Counted from the first letter of the stretch, positions 19,230-28,658 are shown. The stretch: 64,000 nt of DNA from Mediterraneibacter glycyrrhizinilyticus (GCF_016902345.1 NZ_JACJLR010000007.1:35281-99280); one strand, 5' to 3'. The notes: generated by a model from the letters alone, not told the origin. Numbers and translations: made by a program.

Positions 19230-19258
19230 ATTATACTATCATCCCTCTTTGTCTACAA
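19230..19258 (-). promoter_or_regulatory. Probable promoter of the surface-protein gene
   Basis: Minus-strand TTGTAG, 17-bp spacer, TATAAT (19235-19230), with an AT-rich leader of about 90 nt. The -35 is weak and the -10 perfect. Confidence 0.5.
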
Positions 19259-19348
19259 TCTTTTCCCCTATTTTACTTCTTAGGATTTTCTTAAGGCTAC
19301 GGTTCAGCCCATACTCAGAAGCAGAAATTTTAATCCCGCCGCTGTTAC

Positions 19349-19394
19349 AAAGAAAACAGGGAATGCATTTCTGTTTCCAGATCTGCATTCCCTG
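19349..19394 (-). terminator. Terminator after the first PepSY gene
   Basis: An 11-bp stem (CAGGGAATGCA / TGCATTCCCTG) with a 16-base loop is followed on the minus strand by TTTTCTTTG, 45 bp after the PepSY stop. Confidence 0.78.
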
Positions 19395-19438
19395 TCTTCT
19401 TTTGATCGATTCCTGTCATTTGCTTTCTTATCCGCAGC

Positions 19439-19960
19439 TTACCATGCTTCCTCTTCCCATTTCAGCACAGTTCCCGTCTCCGCGTCAATCTCAAACTCAT
19501 ATTCCATCCGGTTATACAGGATATCCCCCTCATAGATCAGCCATCCGTCGTCCCGATCCAGCTCGATGGAGACGTCCTGTTCGGTAGCACCGGGCACTCT
19601 CGCAAGAGCGATCTGCATCGCCTCCTCCATACTGACCTGTGCGCCGGAAGATGTCTGTCCGCTTTGCTCTGTACTGTTCTCTTCCTGCGTATTCCCGGAG
19701 GAAGCTGTGCCATCTGATGTTCCACCGTCATCTGACGTTCCTGATGAATCCTCGGTTCCCTGCCCGCCTTTCAGTGCGTCCAGCTCTTCTCTCAGGGAGT
19801 CGATCTCTGCCTGGAGTTCTTCCTCTCTCTGAGCCGAACTGCTGTCTGTCCCTGTATTTCCACCGGTCTGCGCGCCTCCGCCCGTACCGGACCCGCATCC
19901 TGTAAGGAGAGCAAATGTCAGAATGATCCCTGCTGATATCATGATATATCTTCTCTTCAT
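19439..19960 (-). CDS. PepSY-domain lipoprotein
   Basis: This is a 173-residue exported lipoprotein with lipobox LLTGC (Cys at about 22). A Gly/Ser/Glu-rich coiled linker (about 25-100) leads to one C-terminal PepSY domain: SMEEAMQIALARVPGATEQDVSIELDRDDGWLIYEGDILYNRMEYEFEID. PepSY domains usually inhibit proteases or act in cell-wall or signal-transduction control at the membrane; the partner here is unknown. It is paralogous to the C-terminal half of the lipoprotein at 40177-40824. Its promoter carries the same direct-repeat operator as that gene, so both are probably controlled by one response regulator. ATG follows GAAGGAGGA. Confidence 0.88.
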   Translation of the reverse strand: MKRRYIMISAGIILTFALLTGCGSGTGGGAQTGGNTGTDSSSAQREEELQAEIDSLREELDALKGGQGTEDSSGTSDDGGTSDGTASSGNTQEENSTEQSGQTSSGAQVSMEEAMQIALARVPGATEQDVSIELDRDDGWLIYEGDILYNRMEYEFEIDAETGTVLKWEEEAW

Positions 19961-19990
19961 GTGTCCGTCCTCCTTCTTTATCCTGTCTCC

Positions 19991-20023
19991 AGTATAAATG
20001 AGAAAAATTAAAGGAAGATTAAA
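19991..20023 (-). promoter_or_regulatory. OmpR-type direct-repeat operator and -10 upstream of PepSY gene 1
   Basis: On the minus strand TTTAAT-CTTCC-TTTAAT is followed 10 bp later by the -10 box TATACT. There is no good -35; the repeats occupy that position. This is the layout of class II promoters activated by PmrA/PhoB-like regulators (CTTAAT-N5-CTTAAT boxes). The same spacing recurs at 40885-40917. Confidence 0.72.
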
Positions 20024-20045
20024 ATATCAACAGTTTTTCATTTTC

Positions 20046-20699
20046 TCACTCTTCCTCACTCAGAAAATATTCCGCAAACTGTCTGAGAGCTTCTGTATTC
20101 TCCGAACTTGTGAGTGCCCCGGCGTACACCGGCTCATAGGAGACCAGCCCATAAGAGTTCCATTTGTCGCTCCGCGAGAGATCCAGCCGTCCGTCCACAA
20201 AATATGATTCATATTTTCCATAATCTTCCCCCAGGATCTCCTGCCAGGCAATAAATGCATCCTGCGCATCGTAGCTGTCATAAAGTTCCTCCCCGCATAT
20301 CATCAGATCCAGCGTCCCGGCTCCGAGCACTGTGGCGCGCTTCATCGTAGAGGCGGAATCATCCCCCGAACCGATCGTTGTATCCAGTGTGACCACCTCA
20401 TTTTTATCGCCGGTCGCCAGCAGTTCTAAAAGGTCACTCTCAAACGCTTCCTCCCCTGCCTCCGTATCCATGTCCGTGTCAACAATACCGATGGAGATCA
20501 GATCCTCTTCCTGCAGATTGTGATAGATCTGCACCCCCTGCCAGATAACGACGATCAGAATCACCGGGACAAGGAGCCAGATTTTATAATAAGTCCAGAT
20601 GTATCCCGCTTTCTCTCCCAGGCTCATACCCCGGAGTTTCTCCAGTTCTGCCTGCCGTTTCTCTTTCGGTGTCATATCGGATTCGTATTTTTGTTTCAT
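20046..20699 (-). CDS. Single-pass membrane protein of unknown function
   Basis: I do not recognise the family. The 217 residues comprise a charged cytoplasmic head (MKQKYESDMTPKEKRQAELEKLRG), one membrane helix (about 42-57, WLLVPVILIVVIWQGV) preceded by the aromatic motif YIWTYYKIW, and an acidic outer domain of ~155 residues. The outer part (TLDLMICGEELYDSYDAQDAFIAWQEIL) faintly recalls a small solute-binding fold, but this is speculative. ATG follows AAGGAG. It lies between the PepSY gene and the ABC transporter, with a terminator separating it from the latter. Confidence 0.6.
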   Translation of the reverse strand: MKQKYESDMTPKEKRQAELEKLRGMSLGEKAGYIWTYYKIWLLVPVILIVVIWQGVQIYHNLQEEDLISIGIVDTDMDTEAGEEAFESDLLELLATGDKNEVVTLDTTIGSGDDSASTMKRATVLGAGTLDLMICGEELYDSYDAQDAFIAWQEILGEDYGKYESYFVDGRLDLSRSDKWNSYGLVSYEPVYAGALTSSENTEALRQFAEYFLSEEE

Positions 20700-20800
20700 T
20701 TCTCTGGTCTCCTTCTGTAACTTCTCATCTTCTGCTCATGCAAAAACTCTTGTCTGATCTTCCATATAAATGTCCCGGGCATAAACAGATCGGGATATAA

Positions 20801-20842
20801 AAAGAGGGAAATACCGAGTCTTCAGTATTCCCCCGCTCTTTC
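20801..20842 (-). terminator. Terminator after the BceAB-like operon
   Basis: A stem of GGGGAATAC with GTATTTCCC, extended by AAAGAG/CTCTTT, is followed on the minus strand by a T-rich tract (CTTTTTATAT). The rest of the 235-bp gap shows no gene. Confidence 0.72.
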
Positions 20843-20934
20843 AAATAACAAATCCATTATAAATGATAATACCGTCCCGTGTCTACACTATTTACTGATA
20901 TTCGACCAATAATATGTCTCCGTTTATTCTCAGC

Positions 20935-23076
20935 TTATACTCCTTCATCCGCGATCACTACCTTTTTCGCCTGCCGCATGGATATCCTGTATACCACATA
21001 CTGGAACAGGGCAATGACCGCACAGAGAGCTGCTTCCACAAATACGATCCTCACCTCAGCCTGAGTAAATCGTCCGTCATTCTGCCACAACATGAGAGGA
21101 TACCAGAGCAGCATGAGCAGGTTCCCCAGGATGGTCGGCAGCGTATAGACTCTGCGGAGCTGATCCGCCAGGATCTTCTTTATATAATCGTTATTTCCGC
21201 CCAGCTTTCTCACATCTTCAAAGACCTGTTTGTTCTTCACTGCCACGGTCATACATCTTGTATACGAGATGATGGCCACAGCAGCCAGGCAGATCACAGC
21301 CACATAGACAAACAGCATATAGAAGATACCGAAAGAAATGAACCCGTTATTGATGCTCAGGATCTTAAAGGAGGGCGTATATTTCCAGTCGCAGTATTCT
21401 TCGGAGTGCTCCGGGTTCGGTGTGACCGGATCTGCATATCCGTAATAGCCGTCCTCCGCCAATGTAATTTCCTCCTGATGTTCGTCATATCCTGTCAGCT
21501 TTAACATATCCTCGGACGCATGGCTGCAGTATTGTTTGTAAAGTTCTCTGGCAAAGGCATAGGAAGCATCCAGGTCCTCTACATTGAAAAGGATGTTTTT
21601 TACGATCATGTTCTCCGGGAGGTCCTGTCTCAGCTCCGCGTAGTCCGCATCGCTGATCACATACCTTGCCAGCCCGTCAAACCCGGTAAGGGTTGTCAGA
21701 CCGGTGTATTCTACCGTGCCGGCGTACTCCAGCTCCTTTTCTTTTCCGGCGTAAGTATTCTGTACATAGTCCAGATCGTCATATCTGTTATACTGATTTT
21801 CATACATGGTGCTGTTCCGTATCATGTAATACGTTCCGTCTTCAACCTTTATGTTTTCCCCGGTGATCTCATTGAAAGAAGCCGCGTCGATAAATGAGTA
21901 ATACATATGCTCTTTCTCATAGATCTCGATCAGCTTTCCTTCCTCATCAACATCATCCCGGTTCACGCCGCTTCCCAGCAGACGTATGAACTCTCCCTCA
22001 TGGTACTCTGATATCCCCACATCATACTGGTCCGCCAGACTCTCAATGTCTGCTTTCTCCAGTTCATCGGCGGAAAGCGGGTATGACATAGCATAATCCA
22101 CCGGGTTCCTGTTGATCCCGTCCCTCTCTGACATATACCTTGAAGGCGAATACATACAGGCAAACAGGCTGCACACGATCAGAAGACATACGATCAGCAT
22201 GTTCTTGACGATGGAACTCCCCTGGAATTTCAACAGCCCGTACGAAATAAGATTTTTGTAATACTTCTGCGGATTCCTTCCCCGTTTATGCACCGCGATG
22301 CTGTAGATCAGGATCCGGTACAGCCCGAACAGGGACAGCAGGTAAAACAGGTTCACCCACACGCCCAGGCTCTGTTTTGTGACCCTCATATAAACCTGCG
22401 CTCCCACTCCCGCGATCAGAACGCCCAGGACCAGGCAGACAACGCCGATGATCACATATCTCCGGGTCATATCCTGTTTGACAGACTCATTGGTCCGCTG
22501 CTCATTTAACACATCGATGATGTTCGTTTTCCTCATAAATCTGACCGCGAGCACCATCATGCAGATGATCACCAGAATGCTATACAAAACAGACGCTGCA
22601 ATTCCGCCGATCGAGAGAAATGCCGGTGCGTCTATGCTGAACGGAAAAAGCGCCTGGAAGATCTTCAGCGCAATGTATGACAGCACAGAGCCAAGGGCGA
22701 TCCCCACAAGAGAATAAACCGCTCCCATCTGGGACAGTTCCCCATACAGCGCCCTGGACAGCTGCTTTTTCTCCGCCCCCAGCGCCAGAAACACTCCGAT
22801 CTCCCGGCTGCGGTATCTCAGGAACAGTCTCGCCGCATAGATGATAAAGATGGTACATCCGATGACTGCCACCGCAAAGATCATATAAACCATTCTTCTT
22901 GAATCCCCTCCGGCAGGCAGCGCATTCTGCATCGCCGGGTTTAAGACGATCGAGATAAAAGAAGCGATCAGCATCACAGCAAAAGCAATGCAGAACTTCA
23001 GCTGATAGTAATTCTTTTTGTTATATTTCCGCAGCTTAGCGAACATCTTATTCAGAGTCATATCATTCACCACCAT
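20935..23076 (-). CDS. BceB-like FtsX-family ABC transporter permease
   Basis: This 713-residue permease belongs to the FtsX/MacB superfamily, with the 10-helix BceB/YtsD-like layout: one N-terminal helix, three helices (about 60-180), further helices to about 310, a large extracellular domain (about 320-590), and three C-terminal helices. Such permeases export or sense peptide antibiotics such as bacitracin. The first ATG overlaps the ATPase gene by 14 bp; an internal ATG five codons later (MTLNKMF) may be the true start because GGTGGTG precedes it. No BceRS-type two-component genes are adjacent, which is unusual for this family. Confidence 0.88.
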   Translation of the reverse strand: MVVNDMTLNKMFAKLRKYNKKNYYQLKFCIAFAVMLIASFISIVLNPAMQNALPAGGDSRRMVYMIFAVAVIGCTIFIIYAARLFLRYRSREIGVFLALGAEKKQLSRALYGELSQMGAVYSLVGIALGSVLSYIALKIFQALFPFSIDAPAFLSIGGIAASVLYSILVIICMMVLAVRFMRKTNIIDVLNEQRTNESVKQDMTRRYVIIGVVCLVLGVLIAGVGAQVYMRVTKQSLGVWVNLFYLLSLFGLYRILIYSIAVHKRGRNPQKYYKNLISYGLLKFQGSSIVKNMLIVCLLIVCSLFACMYSPSRYMSERDGINRNPVDYAMSYPLSADELEKADIESLADQYDVGISEYHEGEFIRLLGSGVNRDDVDEEGKLIEIYEKEHMYYSFIDAASFNEITGENIKVEDGTYYMIRNSTMYENQYNRYDDLDYVQNTYAGKEKELEYAGTVEYTGLTTLTGFDGLARYVISDADYAELRQDLPENMIVKNILFNVEDLDASYAFARELYKQYCSHASEDMLKLTGYDEHQEEITLAEDGYYGYADPVTPNPEHSEEYCDWKYTPSFKILSINNGFISFGIFYMLFVYVAVICLAAVAIISYTRCMTVAVKNKQVFEDVRKLGGNNDYIKKILADQLRRVYTLPTILGNLLMLLWYPLMLWQNDGRFTQAEVRIVFVEAALCAVIALFQYVVYRISMRQAKKVVIADEGV

Positions 23077-23806
23077 TCAGCTTTCTCAACACATCCATCA
23101 GTTCATTAAAGAATGTCCTTCTGTCACCCGTTCTTACCAGTTCATCACAGACAACGCCGTCCCTCATAAGGATCACACGGTCGCAGTAGCTTGCAGACAG
23201 ACTGTCATGGGTCACCATGAGGATCGTCGCCTGCAGCTGCTTTTTGGCAGTGATAAAAGCCTCTATCACGGCTTCGCTGGACCTGCTGTCCAGATTCCCG
23301 GTGGGCTCGTCCGCCAGGATCATCAACGGGTCGTTGATCAGCGCTCTGGCAACAGCGGTCCTCTGCTTCTGCCCTCCGGAGATCTCCGCCGGATATTTTT
23401 TCTTTATTTTTTCGATGTCAAACATCTTCAAAAGCTTTGATGCCCTCTTCTCCATCGATCTATAGTTCTCCCCTTTGATCACCTGGGGCACACAGACATT
23501 GTCAAATACCGTCAAGCCGTCAAGCAGCATGAAATCCTGAAACACGAATCCGATCTTTTCGTTTCGTACTTTTGCCATCTCTTTTTCATTGAGCTTTCCC
23601 AGGTCTTTTCCATTCAGCAGGACTTCTCCGCTCTCAAACGGCTTATATCTTGAAATGCAGTCCAGCAGAGTAGTCTTTCCGCTTCCGGACGGTCCCATAA
23701 CAGCTGCGAACTCGCCCTTGTGGATCGTAAGATCAACTCCTCTTAATACCTGATGCTGATTCTTTCCCGTCCCATAAGATTTCACAAGTTCTTTTACTTC
23801 CAGCAT
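23063..23806 (-). CDS. BceA-like ABC transporter ATP-binding protein
   Basis: This 247-residue ATPase powers the adjacent permease. Walker A is GPSGSGKTT (near 38-46), the signature EISGGQKQR near 141, and Walker B ILADEPTGNLDS near 163, which matches the MacB/LolD/BceA group. ATG follows AAGGGAGG. A plausible promoter lies about 45 bp upstream. The likely role is defence against cell-wall-active peptides, inferred from family alone. Confidence 0.92.
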   Translation of the reverse strand: MLEVKELVKSYGTGKNQHQVLRGVDLTIHKGEFAAVMGPSGSGKTTLLDCISRYKPFESGEVLLNGKDLGKLNEKEMAKVRNEKIGFVFQDFMLLDGLTVFDNVCVPQVIKGENYRSMEKRASKLLKMFDIEKIKKKYPAEISGGQKQRTAVARALINDPLMILADEPTGNLDSRSSEAVIEAFITAKKQLQATILMVTHDSLSASYCDRVILMRDGVVCDELVRTGDRRTFFNELMDVLRKLNGGE

Positions 23807-23852
23807 ACTTCTGCTACCTCCCTTTCCTTTTTTGTATCTTACTGACAGCCTT

Positions 23853-23880
23853 ATCTTACACGGCTTATGAAAAAGGACAA
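23853..23880 (-). promoter_or_regulatory. Probable promoter of the BceAB-like operon
   Basis: Minus-strand TTGTCC (23880-23875), 16-bp spacer, TAAGAT (23858-23853). Confidence 0.5.
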
Positions 23881-23940
23881 CAGCAAACGTAAAATCTAAT
23901 ATCTACAATGAGAAATCTAAGAAAGAGAGCAGAAAAGGGT

Positions 23941-23982
23941 AAAAAAATACCCTGAAACGCTTGAAACTCAAACATTTCAGGG
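23941..23982 (-). terminator. Terminator after tRNA-Cys
   Basis: Stem CCCTGAAA / TTTCAGGG with a 17-base loop followed on the minus strand by TATTTTTTT, starting 11 bp after the tRNA 3' end. Confidence 0.82.
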
Positions 23983-23993
23983 TGTTTCACAAG

Positions 23994-24065
23994 AGGCGCA
24001 GACCGGATTTGAACCGGTGAATCAGGGTGTTGCAGACCCACGCCTTACCACTTGGCTACTGCGCC
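23994..24065 (-). tRNA. tRNA-Cys (anticodon GCA)
   Basis: The minus strand folds as a 72-nt tRNA: acceptor GGCGCAG/CTGCGCC, T-loop GTTCAAATC, and anticodon GCA in TCTGCAAC. CCA is not encoded. A second tRNA-Cys with an identical sequence lies at 56923-56994. Confidence 0.95.
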
Positions 24066-24106
24066 TTATACGAGATGCATGAATATTTTATTCACACATC
24101 TCGTAA

Positions 24107-24135
24107 ATTATACCAGAATTCCTGCAATTCGTCAA
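24107..24135 (-). promoter_or_regulatory. Promoter of tRNA-Cys
   Basis: Minus-strand TTGACG, 17-bp spacer, TATAAT (24112-24107). The leader between it and the tRNA contains an 8-bp hairpin (ACGAGATG and complement), probably removed during processing. Confidence 0.85.
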
Positions 24136-24329
24136 ATAAATTTTAGCCTTCTTAATCCTGTTTTCTCCAATGCTTCTGCTGTTTTTCTAGCATTTTTCGC
24201 TGTTTTTACCACATTTATCAAGTCCTTTACAGACTTATACGCCAACACAATATCACATGCCACTTCCACGCAGACCTTTATCTTTTCATTCATGCTCATA
24301 TCATTGAAGTTTTCCATAAGGCCTGCCAT
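24132..24329 (-). CDS. Small hypothetical protein in AT-rich patch
   Basis: Unrecognised 65-residue protein, helical and Lys/Ala-rich (IVLAYKSVKDLINVVKTAKNARKTAEALEKTGLRRL). The ribosome site is weak for the first ATG; ATG four codons later follows AGG. It lies downstream of the immunity genes, and its stop codon sits in the tRNA-Cys promoter. It may be a remnant of a toxin-associated gene, but no family can be assigned. Confidence 0.4.
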   Translation of the reverse strand: MAGLMENFNDMSMNEKIKVCVEVACDIVLAYKSVKDLINVVKTAKNARKTAEALEKTGLRRLKFI

Positions 24330-24404
24330 TCCTCTATCACTTCTTCTCTATGGGTTATGGAATACTGCATGCTATTTCCCATCTTCCCTAAAAAAATTTG
24401 TCAT

Positions 24405-24638
24405 CTATTCAAATGTGATCTGAACCGTATTTTCACTCATACTTTTCTGCACTTCTCGAATAATTCTTTCTATTTGTTCTTTACTGATTTTCTCATTCTC
24501 ATGCGGTGGCTCCCATGTTTTCATAGTATCTGTATATACTACAAATTTTCTCCCTACAAGCATTTCTCCTTCCGCTTTTATAACATAACCATTTTCCAAA
24601 TCAAACTTAATATAGTTCATGCCACCTGCAATTTTCAT
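24405..24638 (-). CDS. Imm74-like immunity protein
   Basis: This 77-residue protein matches the Imm74 pattern: MKIAGGMNYIKFDLENGYVI, then AEGEMLVGRKFVVYTDTMKTWEPPHENEKIS. Imm74 proteins are predicted to neutralise polymorphic toxins. The longer upstream frame overlaps the preceding gene; the ATG used forms an ATGA overlap with the stop of that gene, and GAGG precedes it. Codon use is AT-rich compared with the surroundings. The cognate toxin domain is not intact in the window (see the remnant at 24928-25320). Confidence 0.72.
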   Translation of the reverse strand: MKIAGGMNYIKFDLENGYVIKAEGEMLVGRKFVVYTDTMKTWEPPHENEKISKEQIERIIREVQKSMSENTVQITFE

Positions 24639-24928
24639 TTCCTCACCTCGAATGATTGTGCAATAAATTGATACATTCCAAATCCATCCAAATACAAAAC
24701 ATAATGTTTTGGTTTCCAAAAAGAAAAATCTTCTAAATTAATCTCTTTTAATTCTTCCAACCACTCAGAATCAATCACCTCAACAACTTTATCGTATGCA
24801 CCATATAATTGAGGAGTAAATCTTGGTGAAGTTTGCTTAAAACCAATTACGGAAATAAACTCAATTTGGGGTTCATTTTCCAAATTTGATGAAAACATTG
24901 GTAACTCATATTTTATTTCACTCTTCAT
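24635..24928 (-). CDS. Putative immunity-type protein of unknown family
   Basis: A 97-residue cytoplasmic protein with no recognised domain; it is acidic and rich in aromatic residues (NLEDFSFWKPKHYVLYLDGFGMYQF). Its start overlaps the toxin remnant's stop (TAATG) and its stop overlaps the Imm74 start (ATGA). This toxin-immunity style coupling is the main reason for the tentative label. Confidence 0.5.
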   Translation of the reverse strand: MKSEIKYELPMFSSNLENEPQIEFISVIGFKQTSPRFTPQLYGAYDKVVEVIDSEWLEELKEINLEDFSFWKPKHYVLYLDGFGMYQFIAQSFEVRK

Positions 24929-25320
24929 TATTTTTTCCCTCCACTTGGCCTAACTGCTGATATTCCTTCTGGGCTAAATATATTGCTATAAATCTTTTGA
25001 GCGTAATTTGCATTATCCAATACAGATGCACTACCGCTCCCACCTATACTATTTTTTGATGCAATAAAACTTTCCTGCGCAACAGCCTCTTTTGCCCTCA
25101 GCTCCGCCACAGCATCCGTATCCACCTTGCTGACAGCAATGTATTCATCGAGCTTGGCATCATCAAAGCTCATGTCGTCTGCAAAGCTGGTTTTCTTGCT
25201 CACGCCAATAATCTTCTGTCCGGCAAGATCCATCCCCTCATCCAGTCCTAAACTGATGCCAATATTCAATGCCGCAGACCATGCCTCGTTGAGATTAAGT
25301 TTTTCAGTTGCAAACTCCAT
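24928..25320 (-). pseudogene. Polymorphic-toxin remnant (pre-toxin segment without a toxin domain)
   Basis: The 130-residue frame starts abruptly with MEFATEKLNLNEAWSAALN and ends NYAQKIYSNIFSPEGISAVRPSGGKK. The NxAQKxYSxxFSPEG motif is familiar from polymorphic toxins, where it normally leads into the C-terminal toxin domain. Here only eleven residues follow before the stop. There is no signal peptide, secretion domain or ribosome site of note. The 5' part of the gene is missing; just upstream is the terminator of the large operon. It is directly coupled to two putative immunity genes. The interpretation as a decayed toxin is inference from these features. Confidence 0.55.
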
Positions 25321-25436
25321 GATCTCTCCGCTGATTGTTAGTATTCACAGACCCATTTGGGATTAAATCTGTAATTACCATCATAACCAGACTTAAATAT
25401 AAGGCTTCATAATATTCCATATACATTTTATCAAAA

Positions 25437-25488
25437 AACAAAACCGACCTGCAATCGTTAGATTTTAAGTCTAACTTTTGAGGTCGGT
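25437..25488 (-). terminator. Terminator of the seven-gene operon
   Basis: A nested stem (ACCGACCT / AGGTCGGT outside, TTAGA / TCTAA inside) is followed on the minus strand by TTTTGTTTTTT, 95 bp after the NagZ-amidase stop. The rest of 25321-25582 is AT-rich with no supported gene. Confidence 0.85.
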
Positions 25489-25582
25489 ACAATCTTACAG
25501 CAATTTGAATATTTGCGCAAACTTTGGGATATTCCCAATTCGAGTGATAGTATTTCTTTTTACAAAAATCAGCGCATTGCAG

Positions 25583-27568
25583 TCAGAGTCCAAAGTACCT
25601 GTCTATCCCGTCTGCGATCCCAGCTGCGATCTGCTGCTGGTATTCCTCTCCAGCCATCTTCTCATCCTCTTCAGGGTTTGTCATATATCCCATCTCCACG
25701 ATCGTTGTCGGTACCTGCGCCCAGTTGATCCCGCTCATCGTATCCGTCTCCCACACGCGCTCTTTCCGGGCGCCTGTGGCTGCGACGGCACAGTCCAGAA
25801 CCGAATCCGCAAGCTTTCTGCTCTCCTCATACACATCTCCATTGTATGGGTTATCAGGAGTCTGGCATATCGTCATCATCCCGCTCACACTGCTGTCCGT
25901 ACTTCCATTGGCATGAACCCGAATGAAGGCGTCTGCGTCAAGGTCATTTGCGACCTCCGCTCTCTCCGCATTCGAGATATCCACATCATTTGACTCACGG
26001 ATCATCACAACCTGGTATCCCCGCTCTTCCAGTTCCTCCCTCAGCTTCAGCGACACATCCAGAGTGAGCTGATATTCCGGCGTTCCTGTTGACACTCCGC
26101 TTGTCCCGGAAGCCACCTTCGCCTTGGTCTCCGACGCTCCCGGTCCAACCGGCTCCTGATCGCTGTTTCCCTGCTGCTGATGTCCTGCATCAATGACTAC
26201 CGTATAGCCATTCTGCTGCAGCGTTTCTGTATCTTTCGTTGCGATACTGTTCGCACCTGCCGTTCCTGAATCCGTGCTGTTTCCTGTTTCTCCGATCTCA
26301 CCGGTTATTTTTAATTTCAGCTCAATGATCCGATACAGAGATTCATCAATCCGCTCCTCCGTGAGTTCTCCATTTTCTACAGCCCCGAGAACGCCTTCAT
26401 ATGCCTGTTTGAAATCCACAGGCATCAGGATAATATCCACTCCCGCGCGGATAGCTTTCACCGCAGCTTCAGAAGAGGAATATGCTTCTGAGATCGCACC
26501 CATGTTCATAGCGTCCGTGATCACAACTCCGTCAAAGCCGAGTTCTTTTCTCAGCACGCCCGAGATCATTTTCTCAGACAACGAAGCCGGCTCATCATTC
26601 CCTGTCACTCCCGGACAGGAGATGTGCCCTGCCATGATCACATCGGCACCTGCCTCTATTCCGTCAATAAACGGAACTAATTCATTCCCCTTCATCTCTT
26701 CCAGCGAAGCATCTGTATAGGCATAGCCTTCGTGTGTATCCGCCGCAGTTGCCCCATGTCCCGGAAAATGCTTCAGAACACCGGTGATCCCCTGATTCTC
26801 CAGGCCACTCAGCTCTGCCAGCGCCATCTCCGACACGATTTTACAATCCGAACCAAAGGAACGATCTTTGACCACAGTATTTTCCGGATTGCTGAGCACA
26901 TCTGCGACAGGTGCATTATCCATATTAAATCCCAGATCTGCGAGGAAACTTCCGATCCTTGTCCCCAGCTCATATGCCTTCTGCGGATCGCCTGATTTCC
27001 CTATTTCCTGCATATCGGCTGAAGAATCAAAACCAAATTGCGGATTGTTTCCAAACCGTGTCACCGCGCTGCCCTCTTCATCTACCGACAGCAGCATGGG
27101 CAGTCCCGTCCGCTCCATGGAATACTCCTGAGTTTTTTCCGTCATATTCCGGACCTGTTCAGGATCCTGAAGATTCTGAGCAAAATAAATGATCCCTCCT
27201 GCCGGATATTCCTCAATCGCACTTTTTGTCCCCTCGCCGGCTTGTGTCACCTGCCCCACTCCGGTAAGTGCCTCCGGCGTGATCATAAACAACTGAGCCG
27301 CTTTTTCCTCAAGGCTCATACCGTCTATGATTTCCTGGATCTTTTCCCGGATGCTCTCCTCCTCCGGGACAATTTCTTCTTCCGTCTCCGGCTCTGAATC
27401 TGCCTGCGCCTTCTTCTCCCCTTCTGCCCCGGCAGAAGCTTCTTCCCCTTCCGGGTTCCGGCGCAGAAAGACCGCCAGGACCACGAGACAGATACACAGG
27501 ACTCCTGCAAGCAGTACCACTGCTTTGGGGAGTGCCCTCTTTTTTCCTTCCCTTCTACTATTCTTCAT
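25583..27568 (-). CDS. Membrane-anchored GH3 (NagZ-like) / N-acetylmuramoyl-L-alanine amidase fusion
   Basis: This 661-residue protein combines two peptidoglycan-cutting domains. After a basic start and one membrane helix (15-36) and an acidic linker, the GH3 domain (about 75-425) has KHFPGHG (266-272) with the Asp-His pair D277/H279 used by NagZ-type enzymes, and the nucleophile D352 in [10 protein letters not shown]. The C-terminal Amidase_3 domain (about 455-661) has zinc ligands H463 (DAGH), probably E498, and H552 (RVHANG), plus catalytic E625 in VEMGYMTN. It would remove GlcNAc-type sugars and cleave stem peptides outside the cell. The start overlaps the lectin gene by 11 bp with no strong ribosome site, so it is probably coupled. 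Confidence 0.88.
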   Translation of the reverse strand: MKNSRREGKKRALPKAVVLLAGVLCICLVVLAVFLRRNPEGEEASAGAEGEKKAQADSEPETEEEIVPEEESIREKIQEIIDGMSLEEKAAQLFMITPEALTGVGQVTQAGEGTKSAIEEYPAGGIIYFAQNLQDPEQVRNMTEKTQEYSMERTGLPMLLSVDEEGSAVTRFGNNPQFGFDSSADMQEIGKSGDPQKAYELGTRIGSFLADLGFNMDNAPVADVLSNPENTVVKDRSFGSDCKIVSEMALAELSGLENQGITGVLKHFPGHGATAADTHEGYAYTDASLEEMKGNELVPFIDGIEAGADVIMAGHISCPGVTGNDEPASLSEKMISGVLRKELGFDGVVITDAMNMGAISEAYSSSEAAVKAIRAGVDIILMPVDFKQAYEGVLGAVENGELTEERIDESLYRIIELKLKITGEIGETGNSTDSGTAGANSIATKDTETLQQNGYTVVIDAGHQQQGNSDQEPVGPGASETKAKVASGTSGVSTGTPEYQLTLDVSLKLREELEERGYQVVMIRESNDVDISNAERAEVANDLDADAFIRVHANGSTDSSVSGMMTICQTPDNPYNGDVYEESRKLADSVLDCAVAATGARKERVWETDTMSGINWAQVPTTIVEMGYMTNPEEDEKMAGEEYQQQIAAGIADGIDRYFGL

Positions 27569-28658
27569 ATTCGATAATATACCCTACTTTCCCGCTCAGG
27601 AGATCCGGATAAAGTCCTGCAAGATTATCTGAAGAATCGTTCAGATACCAGGTTCCGGAAACGCAGAACAGGTTCATAACATTCTCTGCGATCTCTCCAT
27701 TAGCGTCCGAACCTGTATCGCGGAAGCTCGGTTCATTCTGATACCAGTATGAACTGCACCAGGAAGCACCGCCATTCAGGCTGTCTCCCATAAATTCATT
27801 CTGCTCATTCACCCAGTAATACTCTGTCCCGTTGTCATCTCTTCTTCCGCCCAGGTAGAAATGAATATTCGTGTATCCTCCGCTGTTCAGCATATCAACG
27901 ATATGCTGATATTCCTCCGGCGAACTGATCCTTGCCAGATATCCGCCCTGAGTGGTGCATCTGGTAAGAGCGTCATACCAGGTGCAGTCTTCGGTCACGA
28001 TCTGGTACTGATGGATACCCGGATCGTCCTGCTCGGGTTCCGCACTGACGATATTACTGATCTGGAAAACGATATTCCCGTTATCGAAGCTCACATTTCC
28101 ACCAGCCGTAACTGTTCTCTCTTCATAATCAGACATAGGCACTGTGCTGTCTTCGGCTATATAAGGCTGATTGACGCCCTGTACAAGTATGTCTTTTGAC
28201 TGCATTGGATCAAACACATAGAAGTTCAAGGGAGCATCCATCTGCAAGAGCAACCCGTAACCATTCGATATCACACGCCCGCTCAGTTCCACATATCCAT
28301 TCGACACGGCATCAATATCCACCAGAGACATATCGATCTCTTCCTCCTCTGACTGGACATTTCCGCTGTCAGAACTGTCATCGCTTCCTTCCCCTGTAAC
28401 GAACGACTGAGAATCATATCCCGGATCCGGGCTTCCACTGCTGTAACCACTGTTACTGCTGTATGAATAACCTGTAGAATAATAACTGAATTTCCATACA
28501 ATAAGACAAAACAGCACGACTGCCACAAATGCGATCGCCAGGGCTGAGAGCACCTCTTTTACCTGACTTTCCTGCTGTTGATACAGTGGATTCTGACTCA
28601 TCGAGACAGTCTGTATCTTCACTTTCTTCTCTTTTTCTTTTTTCTTTCCAAATGCCAT
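27558..28658 (-). CDS. Membrane protein with C-type lectin-like domain
   Basis: This 366-residue protein has a short basic cytoplasmic head ([20 protein letters not shown]), the motif [11 protein letters not shown], one membrane helix (about 37-55) followed by [12 protein letters not shown], a Ser/Glu-rich linker, a beta-rich middle domain (about 105-210) and a C-type lectin-like domain (about 225-366: [22 protein letters not shown]...WVNEQNEF...GASWCSSYW). The first ~65 residues are almost the same as those of the next gene upstream, so both belong to one anchor family. It is in the HerA operon, 29 bp after the YARHG gene. The ligand is unknown; whether the lectin fold binds sugar is not shown. 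Confidence 0.82.
   Translation of the reverse strand: MAFGKKKEKEKKVKIQTVSMSQNPLYQQQESQVKEVLSALAIAFVAVVLFCLIVWKFSYYSTGYSYSSNSGYSSGSPDPGYDSQSFVTGEGSDDSSDSGNVQSEEEEIDMSLVDIDAVSNGYVELSGRVISNGYGLLLQMDAPLNFYVFDPMQSKDILVQGVNQPYIAEDSTVPMSDYEERTVTAGGNVSFDNGNIVFQISNIVSAEPEQDDPGIHQYQIVTEDCTWYDALTRCTTQGGYLARISSPEEYQHIVDMLNSGGYTNIHFYLGGRRDDNGTEYYWVNEQNEFMGDSLNGGASWCSSYWYQNEPSFRDTGSDANGEIAENVMNLFCVSGTWYLNDSSDNLAGLYPDLLSGKVGYIIEYEE

Noticed and set aside
25304..25492. 62-codon minus-strand frame upstream of the toxin remnant
   Set aside because: It includes the operon terminator hairpin and has no ribosome site or domain.
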